Part shown: positions 1-9,411 of the stretch, piece after piece
How the letters are laid out: every line of letters begins with the position of its first letter
Numbering within the stretch: position 1 is the first letter of the stretch
Assembly (NCBI GenBank): GCA_002706265.1
Contig: PAKU01000037.1
Coordinates: forward strand, 1-64,000
Reading direction: 5' to 3'
DNA length: 64,000 bases
Source: Polycyclovorans sp.
GTDB taxonomy: Bacteria > Pseudomonadota > Gammaproteobacteria > Nevskiales > Nevskiaceae
Made by a program: the position numbers and the translations under genes
The notes under the pieces: generated by a model
The model's input: only the letters and a program-made list of their open reading frames with translations
Told to the model about the DNA's origin: nothing
The model's database searches: none

Positions 1-181
1 CGCCCACGGCCAATGACACCAGCGCGATCGACGCCAGCAGGGCGGTGAGCGTGCGGGTGCTGTCGGCGCTGGCGGTGGCGATCTCGCCAAGGTTGCGGAG
101 CAGGGCGTTGCGTCGCGCGGGGGTGGGGCCACGACCCGCGGCGTGCTGTTGGTCGGCCCGGCTCCACCCTCCAGCGGCCAA
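1..181 (-). pseudogene. MacB-like ABC transporter permease, truncated fragment running off the window
   Basis: Translating the minus strand gives a frame whose segment at about 97 down to 1 reads RNLGEIATASADSTRTLTAL and continues LLASIALVSLAVG. This closely matches the stretch just before and into the second transmembrane helix of MacB/FtsX-type permeases, which precedes their GGIG-MNIM motif. A normal family member has an N-terminal helix and a periplasmic domain of about 200 residues (and, in MacB itself, an ATPase domain) before this point. Here only about 60 unrelated residues could precede it, including a lipobox-like VLAAC, before the divergent gene at 269. No convincing ATG or GTG start or ribosome-binding site is visible. 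I read it as an N-truncated remnant; the downstream part lies outside the window. Confidence 0.5.
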
Positions 182-268
182 GGCCCCCGCGCTGTGATCG
201 AACTCTAGGGTGCTGGTCTGCAAATCTGGCGCGCAGGCTGCCAGTACGCCTGACGGGAGCGATGACCG

Positions 269-1261
269 GTGAATGAGCCCTCTGCGGTCGCGCGGCGTTT
301 GATTCTGCTGGTCGATGATGATCCCGGCACGATTCAGGTGCTGTATCGAACGCTGTCTTCTTACGGAGACGTGCGCTTCAGCACCTCGGCCGCTGAGGGC
401 CTGCAGATGGCACGCGATCTGCAGCCGGACCTGTTGCTGCTCGATTTCGAAATGCCGGGAATCTCAGGGTTGGAGGTTTGCCGCCAGCTCAAGGCCGACC
501 CGCGCACCGCTGACATCGTGGTGATGTTTGTCACCAGCCACCACGAGACCGATCTTGAGGTGCAAGCCTTCGAGATGGGTGCGGTTGATTTCATCGCCAA
601 GCCGGTCCGGCCGGTGGTGGTGCAGGCACGGGTGGGTACGCAACTGCGACTCAAAGCCCTGGCCGATGCCCTGCGTCAGGCTGCATTGAAAGACGGTTTG
701 ACGGGTCTGGCCAACCGGGCTGCCTTTGAGGCGCAGCTGGCGTGGGAATGGCGACGGGCCCTGCGCGCAGCCGTGCCGCTGTCGCTGTTGATGGTCGATG
801 TGGACCATTTCAAGCGATTCAACGACAAATACGGTCATCTCGGCGGTGATGCCGCATTGCAGCAGGTGGCAGCCCAGTTGCAGCGGGCGACGCAGCGTGG
901 CGGGGACCTTGCCGCCCGGTTCGGCGGCGAGGAGTTCGTCGTGCTGCTGGCAGATACCGGGGGGCAGGCGGCCCAGCAGCTTGCCGAGCGGTTGTGCGCC
1001 GCGATTGCCGCAGTCGCCATCGACGTGGAAAGCAGCAGCGAACCGGCAAGGGTGACCGTGTCGATCGGGGTGGCCACCTTTGACGCCCGCAGTGTGGAAC
1101 CGTCTTTCGGCGCCGCGCCGAAGCCGGCCACGCTGGTTGCCGCGGCCGATCGCACGCTCTACGCCGCCAAGGCGGCGGGGCGCAATCAAGTGGTGTTCGA
1201 GCCTCTTGATGCCTCCAATCCCGCGAGGCTGGCGACCGCGCGGGCAGCGCCGACAGGATGA
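269..1261 (+). CDS. Response regulator with diguanylate cyclase (REC-GGDEF)
   Basis: Cytoplasmic phosphorylation-controlled diguanylate cyclase of the PleD/WspR type, expected to make c-di-GMP from two GTP. The receiver domain (about residues 10-128) has the acidic cluster D16-D18, phospho-acceptor D59 and the conserved K111. The GGDEF domain (about 138-310) carries GGEEF at 219-223. An RxxD inhibitory site (R210-D213) sits exactly five residues before it, so both catalysis and product feedback look intact. The start is GTG at 269; the ATG at 262 gives only five codons. The stop overlaps the start of the hybrid kinase at 1258 (ATGA), so the two are co-translated and the kinase is the obvious phosphodonor. 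Confident in the domains; the partner is inferred. Confidence 0.93.
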   Translation: MNEPSAVARRLILLVDDDPGTIQVLYRTLSSYGDVRFSTSAAEGLQMARDLQPDLLLLDFEMPGISGLEVCRQLKADPRTADIVVMFVTSHHETDLEVQAFEMGAVDFIAKPVRPVVVQARVGTQLRLKALADALRQAALKDGLTGLANRAAFEAQLAWEWRRALRAAVPLSLLMVDVDHFKRFNDKYGHLGGDAALQQVAAQLQRATQRGGDLAARFGGEEFVVLLADTGGQAAQQLAERLCAAIAAVAIDVESSSEPARVTVSIGVATFDARSVEPSFGAAPKPATLVAAADRTLYAAKAAGRNQVVFEPLDASNPARLATARAAPTG

Positions 1262-4200
1262 ACGCCGCCAGGTGGCGGATGCCGCGCTGGCCGGCTACCG
1301 GTGCAGTGACCCTGGCGGTGCTGGTGGCCGCGACGGGTGTGATCGTGGCCGTATTGGGCGCCCTATATCACGCACACCACAATCGCATGGCGGTACACGC
1401 CGCCTTTGAAGCTCGGGCGTCGGAGTATCGCATCGCCATTGGGAATCGCCTGCGCACCTACGAATACGGTCTACGCGGTGCACGTGGAGTGGTCCTCGGG
1501 GCCGGGGTTGACGCGCTGACGCATCAGCGGTTTGCCTTGTATGCGCAGTCTTTGGAGATCGACCGGGAGTTCCCCGGTGCCCGCGGATTCGGATTCATCC
1601 GTCGCGTGTCGAAAGGGGAACTTGCCGAGTTTCTCGAATCCGCCAGTGAGGATCGGGGCGCAGCGTTTGGGCTCCAGCAACTGAGCACGCCGACGGGCGA
1701 GCACTGGGTCATTCAATACATCGAGCCCGAACACCGCAACCAAGCGGCCATTGGGTTGGACATTGCATCAGACCCTGAGCGCTTCGCGGCGGCGCGTGCC
1801 GCGATGCATACCGGCGAGCCGCGGCTGACCGCGCCGATGACGCTGGTGCAGGCGGTAGAGCGTGAGGAGCAGGGTTTTCTGCTGCTGTTGCCCATCTATC
1901 GGGGGGGCGCCCCGTTGACCACCCCGGCCGAGCGGGTGCGGGCCACGCTGGGCTGGAGCTACGCGCCCCTGTTGCTCAATGAGGTGCTTGAAGATATCGG
2001 TCGACGCTTCCCTGACCTGATGATCGATGTCACCGACGTCACCGGCGCCCAGCCGACGCTGATCGTGTCGGACCGGTCCGGTCAGGCTGCGATCCCGGAT
2101 TTGCTGCGCGATATCCGCCTGCCGGTGTATGGACGAACCTGGCGAATCGACGTGCTCGCCCGTCCGCAACTGGTGCAGCAACTGCACCAGGCCAGTCCCT
2201 GGCTGACGCTGCTGGCCGGGGGGCTGATCGCCGCACTGCTGGCGGCCTTGACCTACGCGCTGAAGCTGCCTGCCGAGCGGCGTCGGATGCTGGTGCGCGA
2301 AGCCGACACCCTGTCGCGCGGCGTGATCAACGCCTCGCTGCAGGCGATCATCGTGGCCGATGCCGACGGTCGCATCGTCCAGGCCAATGCGCGCGTGCAC
2401 GAGATCTTCGGGTACACCCCGGAGCAGTTGCAGGGTCAGGCCGTCGAAATGCTGCTGCCCGATGCGCACCGCATGGCGCATCAGCAACTGCGACAGGGCT
2501 ACGACCGCAAGGTGCGCCGCATGGGGGCGCGCCAGGATCTGTATGCCCTGAACGCGCAGGGTGTGAAGTTTCCGGTGGAGGTGATGCTCAGCCCGTTGGT
2601 GCTCGGCAAGCGCCAACTGGTGGTGGCCTCGATCGTCGATGTGACCGAGCAGCGCGCGGCCATCGAGCGCCTGCGCGAGAGCGAGGCCCGCTGGCGCCAG
2701 TTGGCCAATGCCATGCCACAGCTGGTGTGGGCCTGTACGCCTTCGGGCGCCTGCGATTTTCTCAGTGAGCAATGGGCACGCTACACCGGCGTCGATGAAG
2801 ACCAGCAGATGGCATATCGGTGGCTGGAGCAGGTACACCCTGACGACCGTGAGGCGCTGATGCACCGTTGGCAGCAATCGCTTGATCGCGGGACCCCGTT
2901 CCATGCCGAATACCGCCTGCGGCGCCACGACGGCGCCTACCGGTGGTTTGATTCACGTTGTGAAGCCTTGCACGACGCTGCGGGCCAGATCATGCGTTGG
3001 TTCGGGTCCAATACCGACATCGACGAACGCCGACAGGCCGAGGAGGCGCTGCGCGAATTGAACGTGACGCTGGAGCAGCGCGTTACCAGCCGCACCGAGA
3101 TGCTGGAGCGTGCGCGCGGCGACCTCAGCAACATCATCAATGCCATGCCGTCGATGGTGGCCTATTGGGACCGCGATGAAATCAATCGCTTTGCCAACCA
3201 TGCCTATCGCGACTGGTTCGGGGTTGATCCGGAAACCCTGCCCGGAACCCACATCCGTGATCTGCTGGGACCTGAACTGTACGCGCTGAACGCACCGTAT
3301 ATCCGCGCGGCGCTGGCCGGCACGCCGCAGCAGTTCGAGCGACAGATTGGCGGCTATGCCTCGTTGGCCCGCTATGTTCCCGATCGTGACGGAGATGAGG
3401 TGCGCGGCTTCTACGCATTTGTCACCGATGTCACCGAAATGCGCCGGGCCACCGAGGCGGCCGAAGCCGCCAACGCCGCCAAGAGCGCTTTTCTGGCCAA
3501 CATGAGCCACGAGATACGGACGCCGATGAATGCCGTGCTCAATGTGGCCTACCTGCTGAAACACACGACGCTGGACGCCCCGCAGACCGACCTGGTCGAC
3601 AAACTCGATATTGCCGGGCGGTCTTTGATGGCCCTGATCAACGACATTCTCGATCTGTCGAAGATCGAGGCCGGCAAGATGCAGTTGACGGCCGCGCCGC
3701 TGGACCTCATGCGATTGGTCAACGATGCCATGGGCATGATTACCCCGCAGGCGGCACGCAAGGGGCTGAACTGCACTGTGCGCTGCACCGCTGACCTGCC
3801 CGCGCGGGTGGTGGGTGATGCCCACCGGCTGGGCCAGATTCTCAACAATCTGTTGGGCAACGCGGTGAAGTTCACCGCCACAGGCAGCGTGGCGCTCGAG
3901 GTCTCTCGGGTGGGGGGCGAAGAGGGCGCCGTCACGCTGCAGTTCGCGGTCATCGACACCGGTATCGGCATGCCCGAAGACGTTCAGGCCGAAGTGTTCA
4001 AGCCCTTCATGCAAGCCGATTCGACCACCACCCGGCGCTATGGGGGTACGGGTCTGGGGCTGCCGATCGTCAGGCGGCTGGTCGAGCTGATGGGGGGTGA
4101 GGTGACCCTCGACAGCGCGCCCGGTGAGGGCAGCACCTTCCGGGTGTGGCTGACGTTGCCGATCGCGGACGACCCGCTCTTGAACCCGTCACTGACGGCA

Positions 4201-5301
4201 AGCGGCGAATGCGTTCCCGAAGCGTCTGTGGCCGGGCGCGACGGGCCTGTCCCGGGCGCGCGCCTGAAAGACAAGCGCATTCTCGTCGTCGATGACAGCG
4301 GCATCAATCTCGACATTGCCGAGCGGATCCTGGCGCTGGAGGGCGGCATCGTGCTGCGTGCCGAGCATGGGCAGGCCGCGCTGGACCTGCTGCGCGATGC
4401 GCCCGGCTCGGTCGATGCCGTGCTGATGGACATTCACATGCCGGTGATGGACGGCCTGCAGGCGGTGCGGCTGATGCGTGATGACGCCCATCTCCGACAC
4501 CTGCCCGTCATTGCATTGACGGCCGATGCACTGGTCAGCGAGCGCCAGCGCGCACTCGATGCGGGCATGAACGAGTTCATCACCAAGCCTTTCGAGCCGG
4601 ATCGCATGATCGCCATGCTGGCGGCCGTCCTGGGTGCTGAGCGGGGCGCTGCGGCGGCGGCCGCATCCACCACCGACGGGGCCGAGCCGACGCCGCTTCA
4701 GAGTGCAGTGGTACCCGATGATGCGCTGTTTGCCGAAGCAGACGCGCTGGCCCGGACCGGTGGTGACGGCACCCTGCTGGCTTCACTGCTGAACACGTTT
4801 GTGATTCATTGCCGTAGTGGCGCCGGGCTGCCGCACCAGATCGACGCCCTGACCGAGGCCCGAGCCGTGCAGCAGCAGGCGCACGCGCTGCGCGGCACGG
4901 CGGCCAATGTGGGCGCCACGGCGGTGGCCGCAGCAGCAGGCGCGCTGGAACGGGCCGCCCGGGCTGCCGAAGCCGATCCGGCCGGCATGAAGGCCGCACT
5001 TCTGGCCTGCCATTCGGCCATCGACGCATTCGTTCCGGTGGCCGATGGGTGGCTCGCCACACGGCCGCTGATGCCGGTCCCGCCGTTGGGTGTGCTGCTG
5101 ACCCCGGACGGCATGGCCAGCCTCAAGCGCAAGCTGCGCGCCCGGCAGTTGGATGCGCTGGATGACGTGGCGCGGATCATCGACTGGCGCGAGCATCTCG
5201 GTGACGAGGGCGCGAGACAGCTCCATCACTGCCTGCAGCGACTGGATTTTGAAGGCGCCCTGCGGCAACTCGAATCCTTGAGATTGATGCATGCCACCTG
5301 A
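1258..5301 (+). CDS. CHASE/PAS hybrid sensor histidine kinase with REC and Hpt domains
   Basis: Inner-membrane multi-step phosphorelay kinase of 1347 residues. Order seen: helix 1 (about 16-38); extracytoplasmic CHASE-type domain (about 55-300, with the typical ARGFGF-like core); helix 2 (about 315-338); three PAS/PAC repeats (about 350-470, 475-605, 620-735); HisKA with H751 in NMSHEIRTPMN; HATPase_c with N, G1 and G2 boxes; REC with D1012/D1013 and phospho-acceptor D1058; C-terminal Hpt with H1209 in AHALRGTAAN. All phosphotransfer residues are present, so an internal H-D-H relay is expected, ending at a separate receiver. The ATGA overlap with the REC-GGDEF gene makes that protein the best candidate output. 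The CHASE ligand cannot be read from sequence. Confidence 0.93.
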   Translation: MNAARWRMPRWPATGAVTLAVLVAATGVIVAVLGALYHAHHNRMAVHAAFEARASEYRIAIGNRLRTYEYGLRGARGVVLGAGVDALTHQRFALYAQSLEIDREFPGARGFGFIRRVSKGELAEFLESASEDRGAAFGLQQLSTPTGEHWVIQYIEPEHRNQAAIGLDIASDPERFAAARAAMHTGEPRLTAPMTLVQAVEREEQGFLLLLPIYRGGAPLTTPAERVRATLGWSYAPLLLNEVLEDIGRRFPDLMIDVTDVTGAQPTLIVSDRSGQAAIPDLLRDIRLPVYGRTWRIDVLARPQLVQQLHQASPWLTLLAGGLIAALLAALTYALKLPAERRRMLVREADTLSRGVINASLQAIIVADADGRIVQANARVHEIFGYTPEQLQGQAVEMLLPDAHRMAHQQLRQGYDRKVRRMGARQDLYALNAQGVKFPVEVMLSPLVLGKRQLVVASIVDVTEQRAAIERLRESEARWRQLANAMPQLVWACTPSGACDFLSEQWARYTGVDEDQQMAYRWLEQVHPDDREALMHRWQQSLDRGTPFHAEYRLRRHDGAYRWFDSRCEALHDAAGQIMRWFGSNTDIDERRQAEEALRELNVTLEQRVTSRTEMLERARGDLSNIINAMPSMVAYWDRDEINRFANHAYRDWFGVDPETLPGTHIRDLLGPELYALNAPYIRAALAGTPQQFERQIGGYASLARYVPDRDGDEVRGFYAFVTDVTEMRRATEAAEAANAAKSAFLANMSHEIRTPMNAVLNVAYLLKHTTLDAPQTDLVDKLDIAGRSLMALINDILDLSKIEAGKMQLTAAPLDLMRLVNDAMGMITPQAARKGLNCTVRCTADLPARVVGDAHRLGQILNNLLGNAVKFTATGSVALEVSRVGGEEGAVTLQFAVIDTGIGMPEDVQAEVFKPFMQADSTTTRRYGGTGLGLPIVRRLVELMGGEVTLDSAPGEGSTFRVWLTLPIADDPLLNPSLTASGECVPEASVAGRDGPVPGARLKDKRILVVDDSGINLDIAERILALEGGIVLRAEHGQAALDLLRDAPGSVDAVLMDIHMPVMDGLQAVRLMRDDAHLRHLPVIALTADALVSERQRALDAGMNEFITKPFEPDRMIAMLAAVLGAERGAAAAAASTTDGAEPTPLQSAVVPDDALFAEADALARTGGDGTLLASLLNTFVIHCRSGAGLPHQIDALTEARAVQQQAHALRGTAANVGATAVAAAAGALERAARAAEADPAGMKAALLACHSAIDAFVPVADGWLATRPLMPVPPLGVLLTPDGMASLKRKLRARQLDALDDVARIIDWREHLGDEGARQLHHCLQRLDFEGALRQLESLRLMHAT

Positions 5302-5325
5302 GTCGGCGGTGCGCGAGGGCGCGCG

Positions 5326-6177
5326 TCAGCCGCTTCGCTCGGCGGTGGCGATTGCGCCTTTCTGCACGCCTTCGAAGGCGCGCACCACGATGGCCGCCTG
5401 CGGGTGATGGCGTCTGGCCTGGGCCAGCAGCCAGTCGGCCAGACATTCGACGGTGCTGTCGCGGTCGATGTGGGTCACGGCCGAGCGCGGCAGCCGCAGG
5501 TCGAAACGGCCTTCCGGGGCGTCGTAGGCCGTGTGCAGGTGGCTGTCGGTGAGGCCGACCACGTCGTCGGCGCTGACGAAGTAGGTGTCCCGCAGGGCGT
5601 CGGCGAGTTGTGCTTCGAGCGCGGTATCGCGCGCGCCGTCAACGGTGATCATGAGCCGTGAGCGATGCCCGTGGGCGATGCGCTGGCAGGCGCCGTCGTG
5701 CTTTTTCAGGCCGTGCACGTATTGGTAGTAGGCGCCGTCGATGGCCTCGACGCGCAGTTGCAGGCTGATGCGCGTGACCGACGCCGGCACCAGATCGCGC
5801 ACCAGGTCTGCGCAGTGGCGGGTGACGGCGTCACCGTCGATGGCGCTGACGGCCAGCGGCGTGATGCTCACTGCCGGGGCATCGAGCGTGATCGGCCCCA
5901 GGGCGGTGTCGGCTTGCAGTCGGGTCCGGTTGGGGGCCGGGTGGTCGAGGCGGACGCCTTTCGCGCTGCAGGGCACCAGCAGGGTGTGGTCGGGGCCGCG
6001 GTCGATGGCCCGCTTGATGCGGCGCTTGACCTCGCCGAAGTCGAGCACCATCGATTGCGCGTCGAGGGCGCCCTCAAGCATCAGGTCGACGATCCAGCTT
6101 TCGCCCACCAGGCCACGCTGCAGGTCCAGATAGGCGCAGTCAATGACGGTGAGGTGGTCGACAAACAGGGTGGCCAT
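5326..6177 (-). CDS. Two-half 6-pyruvoyl/6-carboxytetrahydropterin synthase-like protein
   Basis: The protein of 283 residues resembles two tandem PTPS/QueD modules. The N-terminal half holds the MVLDFGEVKRRI signature and a DHTLL segment. The C-terminal half holds KKHDGACQRIAHGHRSRL, which contains the Cys and the HGH zinc-ligand type motif. The usual elements of one QueD fold are thus spread over two halves. QueD acts on dihydroneopterin triphosphate on the way to queuosine; PTPS acts in biopterin synthesis. Which applies here is unknown, although queA and tgt occur at 48-52 kb. I prefer the ATG at 6177 over one at 6255, because the longer form would overlap the gltX start. It is divergent from gltX and convergent with the hybrid kinase. 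Confidence 0.75.
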   Translation of the reverse strand: MATLFVDHLTVIDCAYLDLQRGLVGESWIVDLMLEGALDAQSMVLDFGEVKRRIKRAIDRGPDHTLLVPCSAKGVRLDHPAPNRTRLQADTALGPITLDAPAVSITPLAVSAIDGDAVTRHCADLVRDLVPASVTRISLQLRVEAIDGAYYQYVHGLKKHDGACQRIAHGHRSRLMITVDGARDTALEAQLADALRDTYFVSADDVVGLTDSHLHTAYDAPEGRFDLRLPRSAVTHIDRDSTVECLADWLLAQARRHHPQAAIVVRAFEGVQKGAIATAERSG

Positions 6178-6253
6178 GGGGCGCGCGGCGCAATTCAGGT
6201 TGAAGCGGGCCACTAGTTTAGAATCCTGCGCTTCGTTCTGAGTGGTCGATCTC

Positions 6254-7666
6254 ATGGTTGTGACGCGTTTCGCTCCGTCGCCGACGGGTTATCTGCATAT
6301 CGGCGGGGCGCGGACCGCGCTGTTCTCGTACCTGTACGCGCGCCGGCATGGCGGACGTTTTCTGCTGCGCATCGAGGACACCGACCGCGAGCGCAGCACC
6401 CAGGCTGCGGTCGATGCCATTTTTGAAGGCATGGCCTGGCTGGGGTTGCACAGTGACGTCGCGCCGGTTTACCAGACGGCGCGCTACCCGCGTTACACCG
6501 AATTGATCGACCGGATGCTGGCCGAGGGCACGGCCTATCGGTGCTATGCCAGCCGCGAAGAACTGGACGCGCTGCGCGCCGAGCAGCAGGCCCGCAAGGA
6601 AAAGCCGCGTTACGACGGCCGCTGGCGCCCGGCGCCCGGCAAGACGCTGCCCACACCGCCCGACGGCGTGATGCCGGTGATTCGCTTCGCCAATCCGCTG
6701 GACGGCGAGGTGATCGTGAAGGACCTGATCAAGGGCGACATGCGCTTCGCCAACGCCGAGCTGGATGACCTGATCATTGCCCGCGGCGATGGCACGCCCA
6801 CCTACAATTTCTGCGTGGTGGTCGACGATGCCGACATGGGCATCAGCCACGTGATTCGCGGCGACGACCACGTCAACAACACGCCCAAGCAGATGAACCT
6901 GTTCACCGCGCTGGGGTTCACGCCGCCGGCCTACGCGCACGTGTCGATGATTCTGGGCAGCGACGGCGCCAAGCTTTCGAAGCGCCACGGTGCGCTGGGC
7001 GTCATGGAATATCGCGCCATGGGCTTCTTGCCCGAAGGACTGCTCAACTATCTGGTGCGCCTGGGCTGGAGTCACGGCGACCAGGAGCTGTTCAGTCGCG
7101 CCGAGATGGAAGCGCTGTTCGACTTCGACCATGTCTCGTCCAGCCCGGCGCGGTTCGACATGGAGAAGGCGTACTGGGTTAATCATCAGTATTTGAAGAC
7201 CGCGCCGCTGACGGTGGTCGAGCCCGAGTTCGACTGGCACCTGCGCCAGGCGGGCATCAACCCCGCCGACGGTCCGGCGCTGGCGGCGGTGATCGACGCG
7301 CAGCGGGAGCGCTGCCGCACCCTGGCCGAGATGACCGAGAAGTCGGCCTTCTTCTACCGTGATTTTGAACAGTATGTCGAGAAGGACGCCGCCAAGCACC
7401 TGAAGCCCGACGCGGCGCCGGTGCTGCAGGCGCTGATCGACGGCTTCGCGGGGCTGGGCGACTGGTCGGCCGAGCCGCTGCACGCGGTGGTGACGGCAGT
7501 GGGCGAGCAGTTGGGCGTCAAGCTCGGCGCCGTGGCCCAGCCGATTCGCGTAGCCTGCTGCGGCATGGCCGTGTCACCGCCCATCGACCTGACCCTGGCA
7601 CTGCTGGGCCGCGACCGCACCCTGGCGCGCTTGCAGCGGGCGCTCGACTGGATTGCGGCGCAATGA
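6254..7666 (+). CDS. gltX: Glutamate--tRNA ligase
   Basis: Cytoplasmic class I synthetase charging tRNA-Glu (and possibly tRNA-Gln, depending on whether GatCAB is present elsewhere). Residues 1-20 contain RFAPSPTGYLHIGG, the HIGH-type motif. KLSKR after SDGA is the KMSKS loop, and the C-terminal anticodon-binding helical cage is complete; 470 residues is the family norm. I choose ATG 6254 rather than in-frame GTG 6242, because family members start one to three residues before TRFAPSPTG. A TAGAAT hexamer at 6219-6224 could be the -10, but no well-spaced -35 is seen. The stop overlaps the next ATG (ATGA at 7663), opening a long co-oriented run through rluB. Confidence 0.97.
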   Translation: MVVTRFAPSPTGYLHIGGARTALFSYLYARRHGGRFLLRIEDTDRERSTQAAVDAIFEGMAWLGLHSDVAPVYQTARYPRYTELIDRMLAEGTAYRCYASREELDALRAEQQARKEKPRYDGRWRPAPGKTLPTPPDGVMPVIRFANPLDGEVIVKDLIKGDMRFANAELDDLIIARGDGTPTYNFCVVVDDADMGISHVIRGDDHVNNTPKQMNLFTALGFTPPAYAHVSMILGSDGAKLSKRHGALGVMEYRAMGFLPEGLLNYLVRLGWSHGDQELFSRAEMEALFDFDHVSSSPARFDMEKAYWVNHQYLKTAPLTVVEPEFDWHLRQAGINPADGPALAAVIDAQRERCRTLAEMTEKSAFFYRDFEQYVEKDAAKHLKPDAAPVLQALIDGFAGLGDWSAEPLHAVVTAVGEQLGVKLGAVAQPIRVACCGMAVSPPIDLTLALLGRDRTLARLQRALDWIAAQ

Positions 7667-8334
7667 CCGATCCCGCGCAATTTTTCACCACGCTGAGCAT
7701 CTGGGCGATTCCGGTGCTGTTTGCCATCACCCTGCACGAAGTGGCCCACGGCTGGGCGGCGCGCGCGCTGGGCGACCCCACGGCGGCCGCGCTGGGGCGT
7801 CTGTCGTTGAATCCGATACGCCATATCGACCCGGTGGGCACGATTCTGGTGCCGGCCGTGATGCTGTTTCTGGGCGGCTTTCTGTTTGGCTGGGCCAAGC
7901 CGGTGCCGGTCAACATGCACAACCTGCGCAAGCCGCGACAGCACATGGCGCTGGTGGCCATCGCCGGGCCCGGCGCCAACCTGGTCATGGCCCTGGGCTG
8001 GGTGATCCTGCTGAAGACGGCCCTGACCCTGGGTGCCGACAACACGGTCTGGACCTTTCTGGGGCTGATGTCGGTGGCCGGCATCATCATCAATCTGGTG
8101 CTGATGATCCTGAACTTGTTGCCCCTGCCGCCGCTGGACGGCGGTCGGGTACTGGCCGGACTGTTGCCCCCCAACGGCGCGCGCGTGCTCGACCGCATCG
8201 AGCCTTACGGTCTGGTGATACTGATCGTGCTGCTGGCCGTGGGCATACTGGGCCAGGTCATCGCCGTGCCGCTGGGGCTCGCCCAAGGCTGGCTTTACGG
8301 CCTGGTCGGGCTGGATCCGTCGCAGGTGTACTGA
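7663..8334 (+). CDS. Site-2 protease family (M50) membrane protein
   Basis: Small polytopic zinc metalloprotease of the YwhC/M50 group without a PDZ domain (223 residues). The zinc-binding HEVAHGW lies in the first helix region near residue 25. The second metal-ligand motif appears as LPPLDGGRV late in the protein, with NLLPLPP before it. About five to six hydrophobic segments are visible. Members of this group cleave within the membrane, but the substrate of this type is unknown in most bacteria. It overlaps gltX by four bases and precedes trpS, an arrangement common in Xanthomonas/Nevskia-like genomes, so the link is probably genomic rather than functional. Confidence 0.9.
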   Translation: MTDPAQFFTTLSIWAIPVLFAITLHEVAHGWAARALGDPTAAALGRLSLNPIRHIDPVGTILVPAVMLFLGGFLFGWAKPVPVNMHNLRKPRQHMALVAIAGPGANLVMALGWVILLKTALTLGADNTVWTFLGLMSVAGIIINLVLMILNLLPLPPLDGGRVLAGLLPPNGARVLDRIEPYGLVILIVLLAVGILGQVIAVPLGLAQGWLYGLVGLDPSQVY

Positions 8335-8406
8335 GCCTCTGATGCGCCGCGACGGCGCAGTGCGGCCCTTCTGGCCCCGTCCTCATTTTTTGAACGAGTC
8401 TGCAGC

Positions 8407-9411
8407 ATGAGTTCCGAGAAACGCCCCACCGTGTTGTCCGGCATCCAGCCGTCCGGCCGCTTGACCATCGGCAATTATCTGGGCGCGCTCAAGCACTGGC
8501 TGGGTCTGCACGACCGGTTCGACTGCTACTACATGCTGGTGGACCTGCACGCCATCACCGTGCGCCAGGACCGCGACGCGCTGCGTGAGCGCTGCCATGA
8601 GTTTCTGGCGCTGTACATCGCCTGCGGGCTGGACCCCGCGCAGAACGTGCTGTTCGTGCAAAGCCACGTGCCGCAGCACGCCGAACTGGCCTGGGTGCTC
8701 AACACCTACACGCAGATGGGCGAGCTGAACCGCATGACGCAGTTCAAGGACAAATCGGCCAAACATGCCGACAACATCAATGCCGGACTGTTTACCTATC
8801 CAGTGTTGATGGCCGCTGACATCCTGCTGTACCAGGCCGATCGGGTGCCGGTGGGCGACGACCAGAAGCAGCACCTGGAATTGACCCGTGACATTGCCCA
8901 GCGCTTCAACAAGGTGCACGGGCCGGTGTTCACCGTGCCGGAGCCGATGATCCCGCCGGTGGGCGCCCGCATCATGGGGCTGCAGACGCCGACGGCCAAA
9001 ATGAGCAAGTCGGGCGACGCCGAGACCGACGCCCTCTATCTGCTGGACCCGCCCGAGGTGGTCACCCGCAAGGTGAAGCGCGCGGTGACCGACACCGACA
9101 ACGCCATCGGCTTCGACGTTGCGGCCAAACCCGGCGTGTCAAACCTGCTGAGCATGCTCGCCGCGCTGAGTGGCGAAGCCATTCCGGCGCTGGTCGACCG
9201 CTTCGAGGGCAAGGGCTACGGCCACCTGAAGGGCGAGGTCGCCGAGCGGGTGGTGGCGTTGCTGACGCCCATCCAGACCCGCTATCACGAGGTGCGGGCC
9301 GCGCCCGACTACCTGCAACAGGTGTTGCGCGAAGGGGCGCAGCGCGCCGCCGGAAAGGCCGCCATCACGCTCGATCGCGTGCACGACGCGCTGGGGTACA
9401 TTCCGCGATGA
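8407..9411 (+). CDS. trpS: Tryptophan--tRNA ligase
   Basis: Class I aminoacyl-tRNA synthetase charging tRNA-Trp in the cytoplasm. VLSGIQPSGRLTIGNYLG near the N terminus is the TrpRS version of the HIGH region, and TAKMSKSGDAET is the KMSKS loop. DDQKQHLELTRD is the diagnostic stretch between them. Length (334 residues) is normal for the bacterial short type. The ATG follows a 72-base spacer after the M50 gene, and the stop overlaps scpA (ATGA at 9408). Confidence 0.97.
   Translation: MSSEKRPTVLSGIQPSGRLTIGNYLGALKHWLGLHDRFDCYYMLVDLHAITVRQDRDALRERCHEFLALYIACGLDPAQNVLFVQSHVPQHAELAWVLNTYTQMGELNRMTQFKDKSAKHADNINAGLFTYPVLMAADILLYQADRVPVGDDQKQHLELTRDIAQRFNKVHGPVFTVPEPMIPPVGARIMGLQTPTAKMSKSGDAETDALYLLDPPEVVTRKVKRAVTDTDNAIGFDVAAKPGVSNLLSMLAALSGEAIPALVDRFEGKGYGHLKGEVAERVVALLTPIQTRYHEVRAAPDYLQQVLREGAQRAAGKAAITLDRVHDALGYIPR

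Noticed and set aside
6200-6224. TTGAAG and TAGAAT before gltX as a sigma-70 promoter
   Set aside because: The spacer is only 13 bases; the other possible -35 (TTCAGG) gives 19 and is weak. Kept only as a remark on the -10.
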